Below are positions 6,948-13,304 of a stretch of 13,666 bases of DNA, one piece after another. Source of the DNA: Erysipelotrichaceae bacterium (GTDB lineage: Bacteria; Bacillota_I; Bacilli_A; Erysipelotrichales; Coprobacillaceae); NCBI GenBank assembly GCA_021202205.1, contig JAJQDJ010000238.1:1-13666 (forward strand), written 5' to 3'. How positions within the stretch are numbered: the first letter of the stretch is position 1; each line of letters starts with the position of its first letter. A program made the translations under genes and the position numbers. The notes below the pieces were generated by a model, which was given only the letters and a program-made list of their open reading frames with translations, was not told the DNA's origin and ran no database searches.

Positions 6948-8453
6948 ATGGATAGTCATATAAAGAAGAATATCCTTGAAAACCTGCAAGAACATGTTGT
7001 AAAACGTAAAGCTATGTTTATCCCATTATTGTTTGTATCAACATTTGGATTGGTTGGTTTTGCCGCTATTGATAAAGAAGCGCCAACTATTGATGCAAAT
7101 AAGATTGAAGTTCTTTATGGAACAGAGTTAGATAAGACAATGTTTGACATCGAAGATAATCGTGATTCATTAGATGATATAGAAGTTACTATTGATGATA
7201 GTTCTTACGATGCCAATCAACTTGGAACATATAGTGTTGAAGTCACAGCAGCTGACATGTTTAGTAATGAATATACGAAAACAGTAAAAGTCGAAGTTGT
7301 TGATAAGACAGCACCAGTTTTATCATCTACTGGAGATGGTTATGTTATTAATGTGGCTGTTAATGGTAGTGAAGACATTACAGATTATATAACAGCTAGT
7401 GATAATGTTGATGGAGATGTTTCTACATTTATAGAAACAAACAAGGAGCTTGATACAAGCAAAATAGGTACGCAAACAATTGCTGTATCTGTTTCAGATA
7501 ACTCAGGTAATTCAACAAGTGAAACTTATGAATTTAATATTACTGATGATGAAGCACCTATCATTACTTTAAGTAAAGAAACAGTTACAGTTGATTATGG
7601 ATCTAGCTTTGATTATACAGATTATGTAACGGTTAAAGATAACTATGATAAAGATGTTGATGTCAGTGTTGATGGTAGTATTAATACAAAGTCTGAAGAA
7701 ACTCAAACTTTAACAATTACGGCTACTGATTCATCTGATAATACTTCAACAGCTACATTAAAAGTTAAAGTCGAAGATCAAACTGCTCCTACAATTACAC
7801 TAACAAAATCAAAAGTAACAATAACTGTGGGAAGTAGTTTTAAAGCTTCTAAGTATTTATCTAGTGCGACTGATACCAAAGATGGTGATTTAACAGATGA
7901 AGTTGAAATTGATAGTAATGTTAAGACTAGTAAGGCTGGAACTTATACAGTAACTTATTCAGTTAGGGATGAAGCTGGAAACTCTACATCTAAAACATTA
8001 AAAGTTACAGTAAAGAAAAAAACAACTTCATCAAGTTCTAGTTCATCAAGTTCTAGTTCATCAAGTTCTAGTTCTTCAAGTTCATCAAGTTCTAGTTCTT
8101 CAAGCTCATCAAGCTCAAGTTCTGTAAGATATTCAAGTGTTGTATCAGCTGCTAAATCTAGACTTGGATGTTCTTATAAATGGGGAGCATCTGGACCTAA
8201 TACATTTGATTGCTCTGGTTTAGCAAAGTGGTGTTATGCCCAATTTGGCATAAGTATTCCACATTCTTCTAGTGGTATAAAAGCTGCTGGTACAGTTATC
8301 TCATTATCACAATTGCAAGCTGGAGATATTGTTTGGAAATCAGGACATGTTGGCATTTATGTGGGCAATGGACTCGTTATTCATGCTCCTGGTTCTGGTA
8401 AAGTGGTTTGCTACACAAGTGTAAGCAGTTTTACTTGTGGTGTTCGTTTTTAG
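6948..8453 (+). CDS. Secreted NlpC/P60 peptidoglycan hydrolase with four Ig-like domains and poly-Ser linker
   Basis: A 501-residue exported enzyme that most likely cuts peptide stems of peptidoglycan (D-Glu/DAP or related bonds). The N-terminus is basic, followed by a hydrophobic segment (about 23-40) as signal peptide or anchor. Four Ig-like repeats of about 78 residues (DUF5011/HYR-like) each open with an Ala-Pro motif: EAPTI 44, TAPVL 121, EAPII 202, TAPTI 279. Then comes a run of 32 Ser (361-392) and a C-terminal NlpC/P60 domain with the full catalytic set: Cys422 in FDCSGL, His467 in SGHVGIYVG, His479 in IHAPGSG. ATG 6948 is the start: AAGGAGG ends six bases before it, and an in-frame ATG further up overlaps the promoter. 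There is no LPxTG sorting signal, so attachment, if any, is via the N-terminus or the Ig repeats. Confidence 0.93.
   Translation: MDSHIKKNILENLQEHVVKRKAMFIPLLFVSTFGLVGFAAIDKEAPTIDANKIEVLYGTELDKTMFDIEDNRDSLDDIEVTIDDSSYDANQLGTYSVEVTAADMFSNEYTKTVKVEVVDKTAPVLSSTGDGYVINVAVNGSEDITDYITASDNVDGDVSTFIETNKELDTSKIGTQTIAVSVSDNSGNSTSETYEFNITDDEAPIITLSKETVTVDYGSSFDYTDYVTVKDNYDKDVDVSVDGSINTKSEETQTLTITATDSSDNTSTATLKVKVEDQTAPTITLTKSKVTITVGSSFKASKYLSSATDTKDGDLTDEVEIDSNVKTSKAGTYTVTYSVRDEAGNSTSKTLKVTVKKKTTSSSSSSSSSSSSSSSSSSSSSSSSSSSSSSSSVRYSSVVSAAKSRLGCSYKWGASGPNTFDCSGLAKWCYAQFGISIPHSSSGIKAAGTVISLSQLQAGDIVWKSGHVGIYVGNGLVIHAPGSGKVVCYTSVSSFTCGVRF
8028..8123 (+). repeat. Serine-codon minisatellite encoding a 32-residue poly-Ser linker
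   Basis: Ninety-six bases encode only serine, built from a 15-bp unit TCATCAAGTTCTAGT repeated three times exactly and then with variants (TCT or AGC substitutions and a shortened unit). Such a tract can change length by slippage or recombination in 15-bp steps without breaking the frame, which would alter the reach of the catalytic domain from the Ig-like repeats. Confidence 0.9.
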
Positions 8454-8458
8454 ACGAT

Positions 8459-8487
8459 AAGATGGATGAAAATCATCCATCTTTTTT
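8459..8487 (+). terminator. Rho-independent terminator of the hydrolase gene
   Basis: Perfect 9-bp stem GATGGATGA / TCATCCATC with an AAA loop followed by six Ts. It begins six bases after the stop codon. Confidence 0.92.
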
Positions 8488-8511
8488 GTCCTTTTATTTT
8501 TCTATATTATA

Positions 8512-8520
8512 TGTTACAAT
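8512..8520 (+). promoter_or_regulatory. Extended -10 promoter for the folT transcript
   Basis: TG-T-TACAAT forms an extended -10 element. The -35 position (TTTTAT) is poor, which is usual for extended -10 promoters. The transcript would start near 8527, giving a leader of about 208 bases before the FolT start codon chosen here. Confidence 0.45.
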
Positions 8521-8537
8521 AGCCCCATATTATAAAA

Positions 8538-8622
8538 AAGGAGGAGCCTACAATAAGCAAAGCATGTACGGTTATATATCGGAATTAACGCCTGTGGACT
8601 AGAAATGAGGATGAAGCAGGAA
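8538..8622 (+). mobile_element. Probable 3'-end scar of an IS200/IS605-type element (TnpB C-terminus / omegaRNA scaffold)
   Basis: The stretch contains TACGGTTATATATCGG, GGAATTAACGCCTGTGGA and GATGAAGCAGGAA in that order. This resembles the overlap of the tnpB 3' end with the omegaRNA scaffold near the right end of Firmicutes IS200/IS605 elements, where the frame commonly reads E-L/V-T-P-V-D/E. Here one frame gives SELTPVD and then TAG at 8600. There is no tnpB body, no tnpA and no terminal hairpin, so at most a fragment remains. The recognition is from memory of the family, not from an alignment. Alternatives are an unrelated structured leader of folT or chance. Confidence 0.4.
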
Positions 8623-8734
8623 AAATTTGCTGTATCGTAGCATTTATGTTATGGAACAGGTTATTATCTCAATAGTCATTATTGTACTTGGTGTTTATGT
8701 TTTTCATTTTTATCCTTTTGAAAGAGGGAATATT

Positions 8735-9466
8735 ATGAAACTTGTGATGGCAGCTATATTTGTTATATTAACTGCTATTTGTAAGAGATTATCCATTATG
8801 ATTCCTTTGTTTGGAACGGAGAGCTTAAAGATAGGTTTTGAATATATACCTCTTATGTTAGCAGGTTATTTTTTAAGTCCTAGTTATTGCTTTATCATAG
8901 GTTTAAGTAGTGATTTGATAGGTTTGATTATTACACCGACGGGTTTTCCATTTTTTGGTTTTACTTTAGGAACGATTTTAGTGTGTGTTATACCTTCATT
9001 AGTCAAACAAAACACCAAAATATTTTCACCTCAAACAATACAAAATATGGTTACTATTTTGATTGTATTATTAGGACTATTAGGAACTATTTATGTATGG
9101 TTTTTAGATGAATTAACCATATCATCAACTGTCTATACATTAAATTTCACATATAAAATAGGAATTATTATAATATGTATATTACTTTGTATTATATTTA
9201 TTTCCATTATTCATTTTATTAAAAAGACAATTAATGAAAAAGAATCCAAGACATTTTCTATCTGGATTCTATCCGTTGTATTAGTAGAGATGATATGTAC
9301 ATTATGTTTAACACCATTATGGTTACAAATCATGTATGGTATACCATTTTTGGTTTCATTTTGTATTCGTGTTATCAAAGAATGTGCAGTATTACCTATA
9401 GAAATATTTGTTGGATATACACTTATCAAACTACTAGAGAAAGTATTCAAGCATCAGCTTAGCTGA
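8735..9466 (+). CDS. folT: Folate ECF transporter S component, FolT family
   Basis: Membrane-embedded substrate-binding subunit that captures folate and associates with a shared ECF module (EcfA, EcfA', EcfT), none of which is encoded in this window. The 243-residue, very hydrophobic protein shows the FolT pattern: an FEYIPLMLAGYFLSP helix, then GLSSDLIGLIITPTGFPFFGFTLG, and a C-terminal LTPLWLQIMYGIPF segment followed by ECAVLPIEIFVGY, which lines up with the family's W-L-x-x-x-Y-G-x-P-F ... L-P-I-E. I chose ATG 8735 because AGAGGG lies seven bases upstream and the family normally starts with this first helix. Upstream in-frame starts (TTG 8627, ATG 8651) lack a ribosome binding site but would add another hydrophobic segment. 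The gene is probably transcribed alone. Confidence 0.85.
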   Translation: MKLVMAAIFVILTAICKRLSIMIPLFGTESLKIGFEYIPLMLAGYFLSPSYCFIIGLSSDLIGLIITPTGFPFFGFTLGTILVCVIPSLVKQNTKIFSPQTIQNMVTILIVLLGLLGTIYVWFLDELTISSTVYTLNFTYKIGIIIICILLCIIFISIIHFIKKTINEKESKTFSIWILSVVLVEMICTLCLTPLWLQIMYGIPFLVSFCIRVIKECAVLPIEIFVGYTLIKLLEKVFKHQLS

Positions 9467-9476
9467 TGTTTTTTTT
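9452..9476 (+). terminator. Rho-independent terminator of folT
   Basis: CATCAGC / GCTGATG stem with a TTA loop followed by eight Ts. The folT stop codon is inside the 3' arm. It also separates folT from the converging small genes on the minus strand. Confidence 0.9.
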
Positions 9477-9503
9477 AATTGATATATTGACGATTTAGCC
9501 AAT

Positions 9504-9818
9504 CTATAGCATCTTCAAACTCTTGTTGCTGCTTAACTGTATTAGCATTATAAGCATCCCATAGCTCTTTTTTTTCGCTTCATCTTCAACCCAATATTCA
9601 ACATTCAAATAAGAAATGAAAACAAGCGTATAATAAGAAAATCCTAAATCATTATAATCCTTAATATGACCTTTTATTTTCTTTTGATAATTCTTTTGTT
9701 TAAAAATACGAATATCTCTTAAAATATTTTCAGGTATCTTACTAATATATGCTTCTCCTAGATAATCTAAAAATTCATCTACTTCTGCACACATCAAAGC
9801 TCTTTCTTTATCTGTCAT
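9504..9818 (-). CDS. Small protein of unknown function, paralog 2 (frameshifted at a slippery site)
   Basis: I do not recognise a function. The uninterrupted frame gives 104 residues, mostly helical and charged, with the pattern EVDEFLDYLGEAY, KIPENI, KNYQKKI, LGFSYYTLVFISYLNVEYW shared with the gene directly upstream. After WVEDEAKKK the frame drifts into SYGMLIMLIQL, unlike the paralog. Reading one base back at the A8 run (9568-9575) instead gives KKKELWDAYNA..., which resembles the paralog's end and runs to a stop at 9475-9477. So the gene is either frameshifted by one lost A or uses -1 frameshifting. ATG 9818 is preferred: GGAGG sits five bases upstream, whereas the ATG at 9830 has none. 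It overlaps the upstream gene by 11 bases, so the pair is coupled. Confidence 0.6.
   Translation of the reverse strand: MTDKERALMCAEVDEFLDYLGEAYISKIPENILRDIRIFKQKNYQKKIKGHIKDYNDLGFSYYTLVFISYLNVEYWVEDEAKKKSYGMLIMLIQLSSNKSLKML
9567..9573 (-). other. A AAA AAG slippery heptamer, candidate -1 frameshift site
   Basis: In the zero frame the minus strand reads AAA AAA AAG AGC, so the heptamer A AAA AAG is in the exact phase used by bacterial -1 frameshifting (the dnaX type). A -1 slip places the ribosome on GAG CTA TGG GAT, the frame homologous to the neighbouring paralog, which continues to 9475. I see no strong downstream stem or upstream Shine-Dalgarno-like stimulator, so simple loss of one A from an A9 run is equally possible. 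Confidence 0.45.
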
Positions 9819-10134
9819 ATAGTCCTCCATTAAAATCTGCTATAAATAAATCTAATGCGACTGCTTCCTGCTGACAGCATCCATATGTTTCGTTTAATTC
9901 CTGTTTTGTTTTTTCATCTGTCCAAAATTCTAAATTAAAATAAGCTATTAAAGCTAAAGCATCAGAAGATAGACCAATATCTTCAAACTTATAAATATGA
10001 TTATTGATTTTGGGCTTATAGTTTTTATCTTTATTTTGTTCAATATAGCTTATTATTTCTTTAGGAATCTTATCAATATAAGCATCACCTAAATAATGAA
10101 GCAATTCATCAACTTCGCTATACATGAGTTCCAT
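9808..10134 (-). CDS. Small protein of unknown function, paralog 1
   Basis: A 108-residue soluble, helix-rich protein. Its function is unknown and I will not assign one. It shares with the downstream gene SEVDELLHYLGDAY near the start, KIPKEII, the KNYKPKI stretch, DIGLSSDALALIAYFNLEFW and a charged tail. This order (KIP..., then DxxY/KNY, then a hydrophobic L-I-A-Y helix ending in aromatic-W) occurs in many short uncharacterised Firmicutes proteins of about 100 residues, which is my recollection. ATG 10134 is preferred to ATG 10146: GGTGAT, complementary to the 16S tail, sits five bases before it, and this start aligns with the paralog. The end overlaps the next gene's start. It is transcribed divergently from the spoVA operon. 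Confidence 0.75.
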   Translation of the reverse strand: MELMYSEVDELLHYLGDAYIDKIPKEIISYIEQNKDKNYKPKINNHIYKFEDIGLSSDALALIAYFNLEFWTDEKTKQELNETYGCCQQEAVALDLFIADFNGGLYDR

Positions 10135-10202
10135 TATTATCACCATTATTCTTTTAGCATAAAATGATTATTTCTGGTAACCATATTTAAGAGGTGATAA
10201 AA

Positions 10203-10645
10203 ATGGATATAAAAAAATACAATCAATTGGCTGATCATATTAAACCTAAATCACATAAAATAAGAAATTGTATAAATGCTTTTGTATATGGTGGGTTTAT
10301 TGGTGCTATAGGACAATTTATTTTAGAATGTTATATGAATATATATCATATTGATGAACTCAAAGCAGCACCAATGATGAGCATAACATTGGTATTGATA
10401 GCGTGCTTATTAACGGGTTTGGGTTATATGATAACATTGCTAAACATGCTGGAGCAGGGACTTTTATACCTATTACAGGTTTTGCCAATAGTATGACATC
10501 TTCAGCATTAGATAGTAAAAGTGAGGGTTTGATATTGGGTATAGGAGCTAATATGTTTAAATTATGTGGTACTGTCATTACTTATGGGATTGTTAGTAGT
10601 ACAATATTGGGAGTGATTCGCTATGTCTTCACACTTATTGGATAA
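10203..10645 (+). pseudogene. spoVAC: Stage V sporulation protein AC, frameshifted
   Basis: SpoVAC is an inner-membrane protein of the forespore, part of the channel that imports and later releases dipicolinate. The first 74 residues (MDIKKYNQLADHIKPK..., GGFIGAIGQFILE, ACLLTGLG) and the rest in another frame (LYDNIAKHAGAGTFIPITG, FANSMTSSALDSKSEGL, LGIGANMFKLCGTVITYG) together make about 148 residues, the usual SpoVAC length (about 150). The break is at 10422-10426: GGTTATATGAT should be GGTTTATATGAT, so one T is missing. In the zero frame the protein stops at 10496. GAGGTGAT lies eight bases before ATG 10203. The gene overlaps spoVAD by 23 bases. spoVAA and spoVAB are not present upstream. 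Confidence 0.9.
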
Positions 10646-11612
10646 TGTTTATATTATGGAAGCAGGTACAGTATGTGGAATATTAGAGCATCAGGGTCCA
10701 TTAGGGAAGTATTTTGATAAATATTATCAAGATCATTATTGTCATGAGAAGACGTTTGAAAAAGCAGAAAGAAGAATGCTAAGAGATGCATTAGATATAT
10801 GTTTATTAAAGATTGGATTAATAGAAGATGATATAGATCTTTATTTAGGTGGCGATTTGATGAATCAAAACACTACAGTCCATTATCTTGCGAGAGATTT
10901 GAATCAATCTTTTATTGGGGTATATGGAGCATGTTCAACTTTTGTTTTATCGTTGGCACTAGGATCCTTGCTTATTGAAGGAGGCTTTATGGATAAAGTG
11001 ATATCACTGGTATCATCCCATAATGCGACAGCAGAAAGACAATATCGTTATCCTGTGGAATATGGTGTACAAAAGAAAAATATGTCGACATTTACTGCAA
11101 CAGGTGGCGTAGCCACTTGTATCACTCATACAAAAACAAATATACGTATTGATGCTATAACTCTAGGTAGAGTTATAGACTATCAACAAACAGATCCTAA
11201 CGATATGGGAAGAGCTATGGCACCAGCTGCTTATAATACTTTTATGCACCATATGAATGAATTAAATAGAACAGTTGATGATTATGATTTGATTGTGACT
11301 GGAGATTTATCACATTTTGGTTTGAAGTTATTGAAAGAAATGTTGAAGCAGGATCATATCGATACTTCTAACATTAATGATTGTGGATGCTTATTATATG
11401 ATGCCAACAAACAAAATGTTTATCAGGGTGGAAGTGGTTGCGCATGAAGTGCATTGGTTACAATGGGTTATTTGTATTCATTATTAAAAGAAAAGAAATT
11501 AAAACATATATTAGTCATTGCTACAGGAGCCTTATTGTCGCCCATTATGACAGCTCAAAAAGAAAGTATTCCATCTGTTGCTCATGCAATAAGTTTGGAG
11601 GTCGTTGAATGA
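10623..11612 (+). pseudogene. spoVAD: Stage V sporulation protein AD, interrupted by an in-frame TGA
   Basis: SpoVAD is the thiolase-fold, dipicolinate-binding subunit of the SpoVA channel. Residues 1-274 show the whole family pattern: EHQGPLGKYFD, FEKAERRMLRDA, LYLGGDLMNQ, GVYGACSTF (about 100-107), SSHNATAERQYRYP, TDPNDMGRAMAPAA, DLIVTGDLSHFG, GGSGC. TGA at 11445-11447 then replaces the codon where relatives have the second Cys of GSGCGCSA. The same frame continues without a break as SALVTMGYL...LVIATGALLSP...SVAHAISLEVVE to a true TGA at 11610-11612, giving 329 codons in all, normal for SpoVAD (about 338). GGAGTGAT precedes ATG 10623. The stop overlaps the spoVAE start (ATGA). Confidence 0.92.
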
Positions 11613-11955
11613 ATTATGTATTAGCTTTTGTATTTGCATGCTTTGTTTGTGTCATAGCACAAGTTATTTATGATAATACGAAGTTAACACCGGGACATAT
11701 TACAAGTTTATTTGTTGTTGGTTCATTTTTAGATTTGTTTCATATTTATGATAAGATTATCGAAATATTTCATGCTGGGGCTATGGTACCTTTACAAGTT
11801 TTGGACATTCATTGATGCATGCAGCTATGGCTGGTGTTGAAGAATATGGTGTTTTTGGTGTGTTTATTGGTATTTTTGATTTGACAGCAGCAGGTATAAG
11901 TGCTGCCATTCTCTTTGCCTTTTTAGTCGCAATTATATTTAAGCCTAGATCATGA
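11609..11955 (+). pseudogene. spoVAE: Stage V sporulation protein AE (SpoVAEb type), frameshifted
   Basis: Small membrane protein related to SpoVAC and part of the same channel. The start (MNYVLAFVFACFVCVIAQVIYD, TKLTPGHITSLFVVG, HAGAMVPL) is in the first frame and stops at 11815. The remainder, FGHSLMHAAMAGVEEYG, IFDLTAAGISAAILFAF, IIFKPRS, follows in another frame and ends at TGA 11953-11955. One base is missing around 11791-11797: CCTTTACAAG should be CCTTTAACAAG, or similar, to give PLT-S/G-FGHS. The restored length is about 115 residues, as expected. It starts in the spoVAD stop codon and ends overlapping the spoVAF start (ATGA), so the operon's coupling has survived while the frame has not. 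Confidence 0.88.
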
Positions 11956-13193
11956 ATAATTCTTATGATTTAAAAGAGCGTATCTTAAACTTTAGGGGAA
12001 GACTAATCTATTTATATTTTATAGCATCACTTTCCGATGATACGCTTATATCTAGACTTATTGAAGGTATTGAAAATAATCAAGGCAAAGACTTAGAAAA
12101 TTGTTTGAATATGGGGGATGTAGAAATCCTTAAAACCAATGATATAAAAAAACATCCAATATGCCTTAATGAATGGAAATTGTGCACTCTTTGATGGTGA
12201 TACAACCATTGTTATGGATACAAAAAACTATCCTAATCGTTCGATTGAAGAACCTGAAACAGAAAAAAGTGTAAGAGGAGCTAAAGATGGATTTAATGAA
12301 TCTATTCTCAATAATACGGGACTTATTAGAAGACGTATTAAATCTGTAGAACTGTGTTTTCATAAAGAAACCATCGGTACTAAAAATCCTATTGATATTG
12401 CAGTGCTTACTTAGAAGATAAAGTTGATCAAAATATCCTTAATGAACTTCTATCGCGTATTCAAAATATACAAGTTCCAGAACTAATTATGAGTGATCGA
12501 GCAATTGAAGAATTAATTCTTAAGCAAGGCTATAATCCTTTTCCACTTGTAAGATATAGTGAACGACCAGACATTGTGGCTACTCATATCCAGCATGGAT
12601 ATATCGCTATTATATGTGATACATCATCATCAGTATTGATGTTACCAACAACTTTATTTGAAATATTAGAACATGTAGAAGAACATCGTCAGACACCACT
12701 CATTGGTACTTTTATTAGACTTATACGTTTATCAGCAGTTTTATTATCTATATATTTGGTACCAATATGGATATTAACAGTATCTTATTTAAAGTGGGAT
12801 TATACATTTTTTATTCAGATATTACTTGTAGAACTGTCTATAGAATTACTTCGTATTGCAACCATTCATACACCAGAATCTGTATCCAATGCGATGGGAT
12901 TGATTGCAGCTTTGTTGTTAGGAGAATTTGCGATAGATTTGGGTTTCTTTTCAGAGGAAATATTATTATTTTGTGCAGTTGGATCGATGGGTGGTTTTGC
13001 CACACCAAACTATGAATTATCATTAACCAATAAATATATTAAAGTTATGATGATCATCACAATTATGTTTTTTAATATCTATGGCTTTGTTGTATTTAAT
13101 CTTATACTTTGGATTTATCTTGCTCATTTAAAACCACTTGGTATGTCCTATCTTTATCCTTTATATCCATTGGATATTAAAGCTCTTAAATAA
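11952..13193 (+). pseudogene. spoVAF: Stage V sporulation protein AF (GerA-family), two frameshifts
   Basis: SpoVAF is a forespore membrane protein related to the GerA germinant-receptor A subunits. Three pieces belong together. Piece 1, from 11952, starts LKERILNFRGR and LIYLYFIASLSDD. Piece 2 reads IQYALMNGNCALFDGD...RSIEEPETEKSVRGAKDGFNE. Piece 3 reads AYLEDKVDQ...YNPFPLVRYSERPD, LLRIATIHTPESVSNAMGL, GSMGGFATPNYELSLTN and YPLDIKALK. Break one is an extra A in the A7 run at 12146-12152. Break two is one base missing after 12404 (GCAGT-GCTTACTTA). Restored length is about 413 residues, shorter than Bacillus SpoVAF (about 490). Behind the TAA at 13191 the same frame reads FIIRQPKKNQK and stops at 13229, like the usual basic SpoVAF tail, so this TAA may be another nonsense mutation. 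Confidence 0.88.
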
Positions 13194-13269
13194 TTTATTA
13201 TTAGACAACCTAAGAAAAATCAAAAATGATGCCTTGTATCCCATATCATTAAGTAAAGAATTACTGACT

Positions 13270-13304
13270 AGGCCCTTCTCATAAATGAGAGGGGCCTTTT
13301 TTTT
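13270..13304 (+). terminator. Rho-independent terminator after the spoVA block
   Basis: A 12-bp stem AGGCCCTTCTCA / TGAGAGGGGCCT with one G-U pair and a TAAA loop, followed by eight Ts. It is the strongest terminator in the window and still marks the end of the spoVA operon although the genes are broken. Confidence 0.93.

Noticed and set aside
8564..8602. Twelve-codon leader peptide with SD at 8540-8544
   Set aside because: The SD is 19 bases from the ATG, far too long for efficient initiation. The frame is better explained as the tail of a lost tnpB. Mentioned only as a possibility in the folT leader finding.
8527..8734. Tetrahydrofolate (THF) riboswitch in front of folT
   Set aside because: Expected for a folate transporter gene, but I find none of the conserved THF-class strings (GGAGAGTAG-like start, GTTAAGTG, late GCATCCGCTCC-like segment).
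10157..10189. Forespore sigma-F/sigma-G-like promoter before spoVAC (GCATA ... GGTAACCATA or CATATTTA)
   Set aside because: The -35/-10 spacing is off (14 or 20 bases), and initiation would fall at or after the ribosome binding site at 10191, leaving it outside the message. It may be a decayed relic but I cannot support it.
10203..13229. UGA read as an amino acid (alternative genetic code) as the cause of the broken spoVA frames
   Set aside because: TGA is the natural stop of folT and terminates the restored spoVAD and spoVAE frames at the expected family length. Most lesions are indels, which a code change does not explain.
10203..13229. All spoVA lesions as sequencing errors
   Set aside because: At least one lesion is a base substitution to a stop, only one indel is in a long homopolymer, and about 9 kb of adjacent sequence has uninterrupted frames. 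Not excluded without reads, but less likely than true decay.
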